A stretch of 64,000 bases of DNA from Pisaster brevispinus (Eukaryota > Echinodermata > Asteroidea > Forcipulatida > Asteriidae): the NCBI GenBank assembly GCA_023634235.1, contig JAMKCF010000018.1, positions 5,237,474 through 5,301,473 on the forward strand. Reading direction: 5' to 3'. The position numbers and the translations under genes were made by a program. Shown one piece after another: positions 1 through 13,600 of the stretch (position 1 is its first letter; each line of letters starts with the position of its first letter). A model generated the notes under the pieces. That model was given only the letters and a program-made list of their open reading frames with translations. It had not been told where the DNA came from and ran no database searches.

Positions 1-475
1 CTCGTCTTTGCTGTCAAAGAGACAATAATGAGGTGAGATTGAGAATAACTCTCGTTCTAGGGGGGCTAGAGAGATGATTTTTTTACCTGACTCTGCCTTA
101 GGTATCCCTGCATCCGTAAATTAGACTTTCACGGCCGATGAGGGCAGGTTTCACACCGGAAAAGACCAGCAAGCGGGGACGCTACAACCCCCCCGCAAAA
201 CACCTTCAACTCGTTTTTGCTGTCAAAGAGACAAAGACAAAATAAGGATGGTCATTTCACCCCCAAGGCATCATCGGATCTGCACAAGTTTTATACCACT
301 GGAAAGCCCGTCTCAAGGGCTATCTCTGCCATGAATTTGGGGTCGCTGACGATTATGTAGGCGAGGCGAGCGGCCTGGATGCTAGGCCTACCCCTAAGAG
401 ATATTAAAAAAAATTCCAGGGGCCGGCTGCGAAGCAAGGTCTCGCCGGCCGGGGTAATGGCCCAAAATAAATTTG

Positions 476-684
476 AGGTGAAATTGGGAATAACTCCCGT
501 TCTAGGGAGGCTAGAGAGATGAATTTTTGACCTGACTCTGCCTTAGGTATCCCTGCATCCGAAAATTAGAGTTCTGCGGCCGATGAGGGCAGGTTTCACA
601 CCGGAAAAGACCAGCAAGCGGGCACGCTACAAACCCCCCGCAAAACACCTTCAACTCGTCTTTGCTGTCAAAGAGACAATAATG
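476..684 (+). repeat. Example of satellite module A (209 bp)
   Basis: Module A runs from AGGTGAAATTGGG to just before AGGTGAGATTGGG. Marks that separate it from B are CTCCCGTTCTAGGGAGG, ATGAATTTTTGACC, CCGAAAATTAGAGTTCTGC, GCGGGCACGC and CTCGTCTTTGC followed by CAATAATG. Confidence 0.9.
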
Positions 685-893
685 AGGTGAGATTGGGAAT
701 AACTCTCGTTCTAGGGGGGCTAGAGAGATGGTTTTTTACCTGACTCTGCCTAAGGTATCCCTGCATCCGTAAATTAGACTTTCACGGCCGATGAGGGCAG
801 GTTTCACACCGGAAAAGACCAGCAAGCGGGGACGCTACAACCCCCCCGCAAAACACCTTCAACTCGTTTTTGCTGTCAAAGAGACAAAGACAA
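685..893 (+). repeat. Example of satellite module B (diverged copy of A)
   Basis: Module B aligns to A along its whole length and differs at fixed sites: CTCTCGTTCTAGGGGGG, the ATGATTTTTTTACC type (a shortened T run here), CCGTAAATTAGACTTTCAC, GCGGGGACGC and CTCGTTTTTGC followed by CAAAGACAAAATAAGG. The fixed differences recur in nearly every unit, so the A/B duplication predates spread of the 653-bp unit. Confidence 0.9.
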
Positions 894-1127
894 AATAAGG
901 ATGGTCATTTCACCCCCAAGGCATCATCGGATCTGCACAAGTTTTATACCACTGGAAAGCCCGTCTCAAGGGCTATCTCTGCCATGAATTTGGGGTCGCT
1001 GACGATTCTGTAGGCGAGGCGAGCGGCCTGGATGCTAGGCCTACCCCTAAGAGATATTAAAAACATTCCAGGGGCCGGCTGCGAAGCAAGGTCTCGCCGG
1101 CCGGGGTAATGGCCCAAAATAAATTTG
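894..1127 (+). repeat. Example of satellite module C with three short hairpins
   Basis: Module C starts near GGATGGTCATTTCACC and ends before the next A. It holds three short inverted repeats: AGCCC/GGGCT with a 7-nt loop, GGCCT/AGGCC with a 7-nt loop, and GGCCGGC/GCCGGCC with a 16-nt loop. It is present once in every unit whatever the A/B count. Confidence 0.85.
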
Positions 1128-2378
1128 AGGTGAAACTGGGAATAACTCCCGTTCTAGGGAGGCTAGAGAGATGAATTTTTGACCTGACTCTGCCTTAGGT
1201 ATCCCTGCATCCGAAAATTAGAGTTCTGCGGCCGATGAGGGCAGGTTTCACACCGGAAAAGACCAGCAAGCGGGCACGCTACAAACCCCCCGCAAAACAC
1301 CTTCAACTCGTCTTTGCTGTCAAAGAGACAATAATGAGGTGAGATTGAGAATAACTCTCGTTCTAGGGGGGCTAGAGAGATGATTTTTTTACCTGACTCT
1401 GCCTTAGGTATCCCTGCATCCGTAAATTAGACTTTCACGGCCGATGAGGGCAGGTTTCACACCGGAAAAGACCAGCAAGCGGGGACGCTACAACCCCCCC
1501 GCAAAACACCTTCAACTCGTTTTTGCTGTCAAAGAGACAAAGACAAAATAAGGATGGTCATTTCACCCCCAAGGCATCATCGGATCTGCACAAGTTTTAT
1601 ACCACTGGAAAGCCCGTCTCAAGGGCTATCTCTGTCATGAATTTGGGGTCGCTGACGATTATGTAGGCGAGGCGAGCGGCCTGGATGCTAGGCCTACCCC
1701 TAAGAGATATTAAAAAAAATTCCAGGGGCCGGCTGCGAAGCAAGGTCTCGCCGGCCGGGGTAATGGCCCAAAATAAATTTGAGGTGAAATTGGGAATAAC
1801 TCCCGTTCTAGGGAGGCTAGAGAGATGAATTTTTGACCTGACTCTGCCTTAGGTATCCCTGCATCCGAAAATTAGAGTTCTGCGGCCGATGAGGGCAGGT
1901 TTCACACCGGAAAAGACCAGCAAGCGGGCACGCTACAAACCCCCCGCAAAACACCTTCAACTCGTCTTTGCTGTCAAAGAGACAATAATGAGGTGAGATT
2001 GGGAATAACTCTCGTTCTAGGGGGGCTAGAGAGATGGTTTTTTACCTGACTCTGCCTAAGGTATCCCTGCATCCGTAAATTAGACTTTCACGGCCGATGA
2101 GGGCAGGTTTCACACCGGAAAAGACCAGCAAGCGGGGACGCTACAACCCCCCCGCAAAACACCTTCAACTCGTTTTTGCTGTCAAAGAGACAAAGACAAA
2201 ATAAGGATGGTCATTTCACCCCCAAGGCATCATCGGATCTGCACAAGTTTTATACCACTGGAAAGCCCGTCTCAAGGGCTATCTCTGCCATGAATTTGGG
2301 GTCGCTGACGATTCTGTAGGCGAGGCGAGCGGCCTGGATGCTAGGCCTACCTCTAAGAGATATTAAAAAAATTCCAGC

Positions 2379-5300
2379 GGCCGGCTGCGAAGCAAGGTCT
2401 CGCCGGCCGGGGTAATGGCCCAAAATAAATTTGAGGTGAAATTGGGAATAACTCCCGTTCTAGGGAGGCTAGAGAGATGATTTTTTTACCTGACTCTGCC
2501 TTAGGTATCCCTGCATCCGTAAATTAGACTTTCACGGCCGATGAGGGCAGGTTTCACACCGGAAAAGACCAGCAAGCGGGCACGCTACAAACCCCCCGCA
2601 AAACACCTTCAACTCGTCTTTGCTGTCAAAGAGACAATAATGAGGTGAGATTGGGAATAACTCTCGTTCTAGGGGGGCTAGAGAGATGATTTTTTTACCT
2701 GACTCTGCCTTAGGTATCCCTGCATCCGTAAATTAGACTTTCACGGCCGATGAGGGCAGGTTTCACACCGGAAAAGACCAGCAAGCGGGGACGCTACAAC
2801 CCCCCCGCAAAACACCTTCAACTCGTTTTTGCTGTCAAAGAGACAAAGACAAAATAAGGATGGTCATTTCACCCCCAAGGCATCATCGGATCTGCACAAG
2901 TGTTATACCACTGGAAAGCCCGTCTCAAGGGCTATCTCTGCCATGAATTTGGGGTCGCTGACGATTCTGTAGGCGAGGCGAGCGGCCTGGATGCTAGGCC
3001 TACCCCTAAGAGATATTAAAAAAATTCCAGGGGCCGGCTGCGAAGCAAGGTCTCGCCGGCCGGGGTAATGGCCCAAAATAAATTTGAGGTGAAATTGGGA
3101 ATAACTCCCGTTCTAGGGAGGCTAGAGAGATGAATTTATGACCTGACTCTGCCTTAGGTATCCCTGCATCCGAAAATTAGAGTTCTGCGGCCGATGAGGG
3201 CAGGTTTCACACCGGAAAAGACCAGCAAGCGGGCACGCTACAAACCCCCCGCAAAACACCTTCAACTCGTCTTTGCTGTCAAAGAGACAATAATGAGGTG
3301 AGATTGGGAATAACTCTCGTTCTAGGGGGGCTAGAGAGATGATTTTTTTACCTGACTCTGCCTTAGGTATCCCTGCATCCGTAAATTAGACTTTCACGGC
3401 CGATGAGGGCAGGTTTCACACCGGAAAAGACCAGCAAGCGGGGACGCTACAACCCCCCCGCAAAACACCTTCAACTCGTTTTTGCTGTCAAAGAGACAAA
3501 GACAAAATAAGGATGGTCATTTCACCCCCAAGGCATCATCGGATCTGCACACGTTTTATACCACTGGAAAGCCCGTCTCAAGGGCTATCTCTGCCATGAA
3601 TTTGGGGTCGCTGACGATTCTGTAGGCGAGGCGAGCGGCCTGGATGCTAGGCCTACCCCTAAGAGATATTAAAAAAATTCCAGGGGCCGGCTGCGAAGCA
3701 AGGTCTCGCCGGCCGGGGTAATGGCCCAAAATAAATTTGAGGTGAAATTGGGAATAACTCCCGTTCTAGGGAGGCTAGAGAGATGAATTTTTGACCTGAC
3801 TCTGCCTTAGGTATCCCTGCATCCGAAAATTAGAGTTCTGCGGCCGATGAGGGCAGGTTTCACACCGGAAAAGACCAGCAAGCGGGCACGCTACAAACCC
3901 CCCGCAAAACACCTTCAACTCGTCTTTGCTGTCAAAGAGACAATAATGAGGTGAGATTGGGAATAACTCTCGTTCTAGGGGGCTAGAGAGATGATTTTTT
4001 TACCTGACTCTGCCTTAGGTATCCCTGCATCCGTAAATTAGACTTTCACGGCCGATGAGGGCAGGTTTCACACCGGAAAAGACCAGCAAGCGGGGACGCT
4101 ACAACCCCCCCGCAAAACACCTTCAACTCGTTTTTGCTGTCAAAGAGACAAAGACAAAATAAGGATGGTCATTTCACCCCCAAGGCATCATCGGATCTGC
4201 ACAAGTTTTATACCACTGGAAAGCCCGTCTCAAGGGCTATCTCTGCCATGAATTTGGGGTCGCTGACGATTCTGTAGGCGAGGCGAGCGGCCTGGATGCT
4301 AGGCCTACCCCTAAGAGATATTAAAAAAATTCCAGGGGCCGGCTGCGAAGCAAGGTCTCGCCGGCCGGGGTAATGGCCCAAAATAAATTTGAGGTGAAAT
4401 TGGGAATAACTCCCGTTCTAGGGAGGCTAGAGAGATGAATTTTTGACCTGACTCTGCCTTAGGTATCCCTGCATCCGAAAATTAGAGTTCTGCGGCCGAT
4501 GAGGGCAGGTTTCACACCGGAAAAGACCAGCAAGCGGGCACGCTACAAACCCCCCGCAAAACACCTTCAACTCGTCTTTGCTGTCAAAGAGACAATAATG
4601 AGGTGAGATTGGGAATAACTCTCGTTCTAGGGGGGCTAGAGAGATGATTTTTTTACCTGACTCTGCCTTAGGTATCCCTGCATCCGTAAATTAGACTTTC
4701 ACGGCCGATGAGGGCAGGTTTCACACCGGAAAAGACCAGCAAGCGGGGACGCTACAACCCCCCGCAAAACACCTTCAACTCGTTTTTGCTGTCAAAGAGA
4801 CAAAGACAAAATAAGGATGGTCATTTCACCCCCAAGGCATCATCGGATCTGCACAAGTTTTATACCACTGGAAAGCCCGTCTCAAGGGCTATCTCTGCCA
4901 TGAATTTGGGGTCGCTGACGATTCTGTAGGCGAGGCGAGCGGCCTGGATGCTAGGCCTACCCCTAAGAGATATTAAAAAAATTCCAGGGGCCGGCTGCGA
5001 AGCAAGGTCTCGCCGGCCGGGGTAATGGCCCAAAATAAATTTGAGGTGAAATTGGGAATAACTCCCGTTCTAGGGAGGCTAGAGAGATGATTTTTTTACC
5101 TGACTCTGCCTTAGGTATCCCTGCATCCGTAAATTAGACTTTCACGGCCGATGAGGGCAGGTTTCACACCGGAAAAGACCAGCAAGCGGGCACGCTACAA
5201 ACCCCCCGCAAAACACCTTCAACTCGTCTTTGCTGTCAAAGAGACAATAATGAGGTGAGATTGGGAATAACTCTCGTTCTAGGGGGGCTAGAGAGATGAT

Positions 5301-7602
5301 TTTTTTACCTGACTCTGCCTTAGGTATCCCTGCATCCGTAAATTAGACTTTCACGGCCGATGAGGGCAGGTTTCACACCGGAAAAGACCAGCAAGCGGGG
5401 ACGCTACAACCCCCCCGCAAAACACCTTCAACTCGTTTTTGCTGTCAAAGAGACAAAGACAAAATAAGGATGGTCATTTCACCCCCAAGGCATCATCGGA
5501 TCTGCACAAGTGTTATACCACTGGAAAGCCCGTCTCGAGGGCTATCTCTGCCATGAATTTGGGGTCGCTGACGATTCTGTAGGCGAGGCGAGCGGCCTGG
5601 ATGCTAGGCCTACCCCTAAGAGATATTAAAAAAATTCCAGGGGCCGGCTGCGAAGCAAGGTCTCGCCGGCCGGGGTAATGGCCCAAAATAAATTTGAGGT
5701 GAAATTGGGAATAACTCCCGTTCTAGGGAGGCTAGAGAGATGAATTTATGACCTGACTCTGCCTTAGGTATCCCTGCATCCGAAAATTAGAGTTCTGCGG
5801 CCGATGAGGGCAGGTTTCACACCGGAAAAGACCAGCAAGCGGGCACGCTACAAACCCCCCGCAAAACACCTTCAACTCGTCTTTGCTGTCAAAGAGACAA
5901 TAATGAGGTGAGATTGGGAATAACTCTCGTTCTAGGGGGGCTAGAGAGATGATTTTTTTACCTGACTCTGCCTTAGGTATCCCTGCATCCGTAAATTAGA
6001 CTTTCACGGCCGATGAGGGCAGGTTTCACACCGGAAAAGACCAGCAAGCGGGGACGCTACAACCCCCCCGCAAAACACCTTCAACTCGTTTTTGCTGTCA
6101 AAGAGACAAAGACAAAATAAGGATGGTCATTTCACCCCCAAGGCATCATCGGATCTGCACAAGTTTTATACCACTGGAAAGCCCGTCTCAAGGGCTATCT
6201 CTGCCATGAATTTGGGGTCGCTGACGATTCTGTAGGCGAGGCGAGCGGCCTGGATGCTAGGCCTACCCCTAAGAGATATTAAAAAAATTCCAGGGGCCGG
6301 CTGCGAAGCAAGGTCTCGCCGGCCGGGGTAATGGCCCAAAATAAATTTGAGGTGAAATTGGGAATAACTCCCGTTCTAGGGAGGCTAGAGAGATGAATTT
6401 TTGACCTGACTCTGCCTTAGGTATCCCTGCATCCGAAAATTAGAGTTCTGCGGCCGATGAGGGCAGGTTTCACACCGGAAAAGACCAGCAAGCGGGCACG
6501 CTACAAACCCCCCGCAAAACACCTTCAACTCGTCTTTGCTGTCAAAGAGACAATAATGAGGTGAGATTGGGAATAACTCTCGTTCTAGGGGGCTAGAGAG
6601 ATGATTTTTTTACCTGACTCTGCCTTAGGTATCCCTGCATCCGTAAATTAGACTTTCACGGCCGATGAGGGCAGGTTTCACATCGGAAAAGACCAGCAAG
6701 CGGGGACGCTACAACCCCCCCGCAAAACACCTTCAACTCGTTTTTGCTGTCAAAGAGACAAAGACAAAATAAGGATGGTCATTTCACCCCCAAGGCATCA
6801 TCGGATCTGCACAAGTTTTATACCACTGGAAAGCCCGTCTCAAGGGCTATCTCTGCCATGAATTTGGGGTCGCTGACGATTCTGTAGGCGAGGCGAGCGG
6901 CCTGGATGCTAGGCCTACCCCTAAGAGATATTAAAAAAATTCCAGGGGCCGGCTGCGAAGCAAGGTCTCGCCGGCCGGGGTAATGGCCCAAAATAAATTT
7001 GAGGTGAAATTGGGAATAACTCCCGTTCTAGGGAGGCTAGAGAGATGAATTTTTGACCTGACTCTGCCTTAGGTATCCCTGCATCCGAAAATTAGAGTTC
7101 TGCGGCCGATGAGGGCAGGTTTCACACCGGAAAAGACCAGCAAGCGGGCACGCTACAAACCCCCCGCAAAACACCTTCAACTCGTCTTTGCTGTCAAAGA
7201 GACAATAATGAGGTGAGATTGGGAATAACTCTCGTTCTAGGGGGGCTAGAGAGATGATTTTTTTACCTGACTCTGCCTTAGGTATCCCTGCATCCGTAAA
7301 TTAGACTTTCACGGCCGATGAGGGCAGGTTTCACACCGGAAAAGACCAGCAAGCGGGGACGCTACAACCCCCCCCCCGCAAAACACCTTCAACTCGTTTT
7401 TGCTGTCAAAGAGACAAAGACAAAATAAGGATGGTCATTTCACCCCCAAGGCATCATCGGATCTGCACAAGTTTTATACCACTGGAAAGCCCGTCTCAAG
7501 GGCTATCTCTGCCATGAATTTGGGGTCGCTGACGATTCTGTAGGCGAGGCGAGTGGCCTGGATGCTAGGCCTACCCCTAAGAGATATTAAAAAAATTCCA
7601 GG
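2379..7602. repeat. Four-unit higher-order repeat, period 2,610 bp
   Basis: Private variants recur exactly 2,610 bp apart: CACAAGTGTTATACC near 2,898 and 5,508, GAATTTATGACC near 3,132 and 5,742, a shortened G run in TTCTAGGGGGCTAG near 3,972 and 6,582, and an A module carrying the B-type ATGATTTTTTTACC near 2,478 and 5,088. The C-module marks 2379, 3032, 3685 and 4337 map to 4989, 5642, 6295 and 6947. Two tandem copies of a four-unit block are therefore present. Confidence 0.85.
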
Positions 7603-10600
7603 GGCCGGCTGCGAAGCAAGGTCTCGCCGGCCGGGGTAATGGCCCAAAATAAATTTGAGGTGAAATTGGGAATAACTCCCGTTCTAGGGAGGCTAGAGAG
7701 ATGAATTTTTGACCTGACTCTGCCTTAGGTATCCCTGCATCCGAAAATTAGAGTTCTGCGGCCGATGAGGGCAGGTTTCACACCGGAAAAGACCAGCAAG
7801 CGGGCACGCTACAAACCCCCCGCAAAACACCTTCAACTCGTCTTTGCTGTCAAAGAGACAATAATGAGGTGAGATTGGGAATAACTCTCGTTCTAGGGGG
7901 GCTAGAGAGATGATTTTTTTACCTGACTCTGCCTTAGGTATCCCTGCATCCGTAAATTAGACTTTCACGGCCGATGAGGGCAGGTTTCACACCGGAAAAG
8001 ACCAGCAAGCGGGGACGCTACAACCCCCCCGCAAAACACCTTCAACTCGTTTTTGCTGTCAAAGAGACAAAGACAAAATAAGGATGGTCATTTCACCCCC
8101 AAGGCATCATCGGATCTGCACAAGTTTTATACCACTGGAAAGCCCGTCTCAAGGGCTATCTCTGCCATGAATTTGGGGTCGCTGACGATTCTGTAGGCGA
8201 GGCGAGCGGCCTGGATGCTAGGCCTACCCCTAAGAGATATTTAAAAAATTCCAGGGGCCGGCTGCGAAGCAAGGTCTCGCCGGCCGGGGTAATGGCCCAA
8301 AATAAATTTGAGGTGAAATTGGGAATAACTCCCGTTCTAGGGAGGCTAGAGAGATGAATTTTTGACCTGACTCTGCCTTAGGTATCCCTGCATCCGAAAA
8401 TTAGAGTTCTGCGGCCGATGAGGGCAGGTTTCACACCGGAAAAGACCAGCAAGCGGGCACGCTACAAACCCCCCGCAAAACACCTTCAACTCGTCTTTGC
8501 TGTCAAAGAGACAATAATGAGGTGAGATTGGGAATAACTCTCGTTCTAGGGGGGCTAGAGAGATGATTTTTTTACCTGACTCTGCCTTAGGTATCCCTGC
8601 ATCCGTAAATTAGACTTTCACGGCCGATGAGGGCAGGTTTCACACCGGAAAAGACCAGCAAGCGGGGACGCTACAACCCCCCCGCAAAACACCTTCAACT
8701 CGTTTTTGCTGTCAAAGAGACAAAGACAAAATAAGGATGGTCATTTCACCCCCAAGGCATCATCGGATCTGCACAAGTTTTATACCACTGGAAAGCCCGT
8801 CTCATGGGCTATCTCTGCCATGAATTTGGGGTTGCTGACGATTCTGTAGGCGAGGCGAGCGGCCTGGATGCTAGGCCTACCCCTAAGAGATATTTAAAAA
8901 ATTCCAGGGGCCGGCTGCGAAGCAAGGTCTCGCCGGCCGGGGTAATGGCCCAAAATAAATTTGAGGTGAAATTGGGAATAACTCCCGTTCTAGGGAGGCT
9001 AGAGAGATGAATTTTTGACCTGACTCTGCCTTAGGTATCCCTGCATCCGAAAATTAGAGTTCTGCGGCCGATGAGGGCAGGTTTCACACCGGAAAAGACC
9101 AGCAAGCGGGCACGCTACAAACCCCCCGCAAAACACCTTCAACTCGTCTTTGCTGTCAAAGAGACAATAATGAGGTGAGATTGGGAATAACTCTCGTTCT
9201 AGGGGGGCTAGAGAGATGATTTTTTTACCTGACTCTGCCTTAGGTATCCCTGCATCCGTAAATTAGACTTTCACGGCCGATGAGGGCAGGTTTCACACCG
9301 GAAAAGACCAGCAAGCGGGGACGCTACAACCCCCCCGCAAAACACCTTCAACTCGTTTTTGCTGTCAAAGAGACAAAGACAAAATAAGGATGGTCATTTC
9401 ACCCCCAAGGCATCATCGGATCTGCACAAGTTTTATACCACTGGAAAGCCCGTCTCAAGGGCTATCTCTGCCATGAATTTGGGGTCGCTGACGATTCTGT
9501 AGGCGAGGCGAGCGGCCTGGATGCTAGGCCTTCCCCTAAGAGATATTAAACAAATTCCAGGGGCCGGCTGCGAAGCAAGGTCTCGCCGGCCGGGGTAATG
9601 GCCCAAAATAAATTTGAGGTGAAATTGGGAATAACTCCCGTTCTAGGGAGGCTAGAGAGATGAATTTTTGACCTGACTCTGCCTTAGGTATCCCTGCATC
9701 CGAAAATTAGAGTTCTGCGGCCGATGAGGGCAGGTTTCACACCGGAAAAGACCAGCAAGCGGGCACGCTACAAACCCCCCGCAAAACACCTTCAACTCGT
9801 CTTTGCTGTCAAAGAGACAATAATGAGGTGAGATTGGGAATAACTCTCGTTCTAGGGGGGCTAGAGAGATGATTTTTTTACCTGACTCTGCCTTAGGTAT
9901 CCCTGCATCCGTAAATTAGACTTTCACGGCCGATGAGGGCAGGTTTCACACCGGAAAAGACCAGCAAGCGGGGACGCTACAACCCCCCCCGCAAAACACC
10001 TTCAACTCGTTTTTGCTGTCAAAGAGACAAAGACAAAATAAGGATGGTCATTTCACCCCAAGGCATCATCGGATCTGCACAAGTTTTATACCACTGGAAA
10101 GCCCGTCTCAAGGGCTATCTCTGCCATGAATTTGGGGTCGCTGACGATTCTGTAGGCGAGGCGAGCGGCCTGGATGCTAGGCCTACCCCTAAGAGATATT
10201 AAAAAAATTCCAGGGGCCGGCTGCGAAGCAAGGTCTCGCCGGCCGGGGTAATGGCCCAAAATAAATTTGAGGTGAAATTGGGAATAACTCCCGTTCTAGG
10301 GAGGCTAGAGAGATGAATTTTTGACCTGACTCTGCCTTAGGTATCCCTGCATCCGAAAATTAGAGTTCTGCGGCCGATGAGGGCAGGTTTCACACCGGAA
10401 AAGACCAGCAAGCGGGCACGCTACAAACCCCCCGCAAAACACCTTCAACTCGTCTTTGCTGTCAAAGAGACAATAATGAGGTGAGATTGGGAATAACTCT
10501 CGTTCTAGGGGGGCTAGAGAGATGATTTTTTTACCTGACTCTGCCTTAGGTATCCCTGCATCCGTAAATTAGACTTTCACGGCCGATGAGGGCAGGTTTC

Positions 10601-13600
10601 ACACCGGAAAAGACCAGCAAGCGGGGACGCTACAACCCCCCCGCAAAACACCTTCAACTCGTTTTTGCTGTCAAAGAGACAAAGACAAAATAAGGATGGT
10701 CATTTCACCCCCAAGACATCATCGGATCTGCACAAGTTTTATACCACTGGAAAGCCCGTCTCAAGGGCTATCTCTGCCATGAATTTGGGATTGCTGACGA
10801 TTCTGTAGGCGAGGCGAGCGGCCTGGATGCTAGGCCTACCCCTAAGAGATATTTAAAAAATTCCAGGGGCCGGCTGCGAAGCAAGGTCTCGCCGGCCGGG
10901 GTAATGGCCCAAAATAAATTTGAGGTGAAATTGGGAATAACTCCCGTTCTAGGGAGGCTAGAGAGATGAATTTTTGACCTGACTCTGCCTTAGGTATCCC
11001 TGCATCCGAAAATTAGAGTTCTGCGGCCGATGAGGGCAGGTTTTACAACGGAAAAGACCAGCAAGCGGGCACGCTACAAACCCCCCGCAAAACACCTTCA
11101 ACTCGTCTTTGCTGTCAAAGAGACAATAATGAGGTGAGATTGGGAATAACTCTCGTTCTAGGGGGGCTAGAGAGATGATTTTTTTACCTGACTCTGCCTT
11201 AGGTATCCCTGCATCCGTAAATTAGACTTTCACGGCCGATGAGGGCAGGTTTCACACCGGAAAAGACCAGCAAGCGGGGACGCTACAACCCCCCCGCAAA
11301 ACACCTTCAACTCGTTTTTGCTGTCAAAGAGACAAAGACAAAATAAGGATGGTCATTTCATCCCCAAGGCATCATCGGATCTGCACAAGTTTTATACCAC
11401 TGGAAAGCCCGTCTCAAGGGCTATCTCTGCCATGAATTTGGGGTCGCTGACGATTCTCTAGGCGAGGCGAGCGGCCTGGATGCTAGGCCTACCCCTAAGA
11501 GATATTAAAAACATTCCAGGGGCCGGCTGCGAAGCAAGGTCTCGCCGGCCGGGGTAATGGCCCAAAATAAATTTGAGGTGAAATTGGGAATAACTCCCGT
11601 TCTAGGGAGGCTAGAGAGATGAATTTTTGACCTGACTCTGCCTTAGGTATCCCTGCATCCGAAAATTAGAGTTCTGCGGCCGATGAGGGCAGGTTTCACA
11701 CCGGAAAAGACCAGCAAGCGGGCACGCTACAAACCCCCCGCAAAACACCTTCAACTCGTCTTTGCTGTCAAAGAGACAATAATGAGGTGAGATTGGGAAT
11801 AAGTCTCGTTCTAGGGGGGCTAGAGAGATGATTTTTTTACCTGACTCTGCCTTAGGTATCCCTGCATCCGTAAATTAGACTTTCACGGCCGATGAGGGCA
11901 GGTTTCACACCGGAAAAGACCAGCAAGCAGGGACGCTACAACCCCCCCCCCGCAAAACACCTTCAACTCGTTTTTGCAGTCAAAGAGACAAAGACAAAAT
12001 AAGGATGGTCATTTCACCCCCAAGGCATCATCGGATCTACACAAGTTTTATACCACTGGAAAGCCCGTCTCAAGGGCTATCTCTGCCATGCATTTGGGGT
12101 CGCTGACGATTCTGTAGGCGAGGCGAGCGGCCTGGATGCTAGGCCTACCCCTAAGAGATATTACAAAAATTCCAGGGGCCGGCTGCGAAGCAAGGTCTCG
12201 CCGGCCGGGGTAATGGCCCAAAATAAATTTGAGGTGAAATTGGGAATAACTCCCGTTCTAGGGAGGCTAGAGAGATGAATTTTTGACCTGACTCTGCCTT
12301 AGGTATCCCTGCATCCGAAAATTAGAGTTCTGCGGCCGATGAGGGCAGGTTTCACACCGGAAAAGACCAGCAAGCGGGCACGCTACAAACCCCCCGCAAA
12401 ACACCTTCAACTCGTCTTTGCTGTCAAAGAGACAATAATGAGGTGAGATTGGGAATAACTCTCGTTCAAGGGGGGCTAGAGAGATGATTTTTTTACCTGA
12501 CTCTGCCTTAGGTATCCCTGCATCCGTAAATTAGACTTTCACGGCCGATGAGGGCAGGTTTCACACCGGAAAAGACCAGCAAGCGGGCACGCTACAACCC
12601 CCCCGCAAAACACCTTCAACTCGTTTTTGCTGTCAAAGAGACAAAGACAAAATAAGGATGGTCATTTCACCCCCAAGGCATCATCGGATCTGCACAAGTT
12701 TTATACCACTGGAAAGCCCGTCTCAAGGGCTATCTCTGCCATGAATTTGGGGTCGCTGACGATTCTGTAGGCGAGGCGAGCGGCCTGGATGCTAGGCCTA
12801 CCCCTAAGAGATATTAAAAAAATTCCAGGGGCCGGCTGCGAAGCAAGGTCTCGCCGGCCGGGGTAACGGCCCAAAATAAATTTGAGGTGAAATTGGGAAT
12901 AACTCCCGTTCTAGGGAGGCTAGAGAGATGAATTTTTGACCTGACTCTGCCTTAGGTATCCCTGCATCCGAAAATTAGAGTTCTGCGGCCGATGAGGGCA
13001 GGTTTCACACCGGAAAAGACCAGCAAGCGGGCACGCTACAAACCCCCCGCAAAACACCTTCAACTCGTCTTTGCTGTCAAAGAGACAATAATGAGGTGAG
13101 ATTGGGAATAACTCTCGTTCTAGGGGGGCTAGAGAGATGATTTTTTTACCTGACTCTGCCTTAGGTATCCCTGCATCCGTAAATTAGACTTTCACGGCCG
13201 ATGAGGGCAGGTTTCACACCGGAAAAGACCAGCAAGCGGGGACGCTACAACCCCCCCGCAAAACACCTTCAACTCGTTTTTGCTGTCAAAGAGACAAAGA
13301 CAAAATAAGGATGGTCATTTCACCCCCAAGGCATCATCGGATCTGCACAAGTTTTATACCACTGGAAAGCCCGTCTCAAGGGCTATCTCTGCCATGAATT
13401 TGGGGTTGCTGACGATTCTGTAGGCGAGGCGAGCGGCCTGGATGCTAGGCCTACCCCTAAGAGATATTAAAAAAAATCCACGGGCCGGCTGCGAAGCAAG
13501 GTCTCGCCGGCCGGGGTAATGGCCCAAAATAAATTTGAGGTGAAATTGGGAATAACTCCCGTTCTAGGGAGGCTAGAGAGATGAATTTTTGACCTGACTC

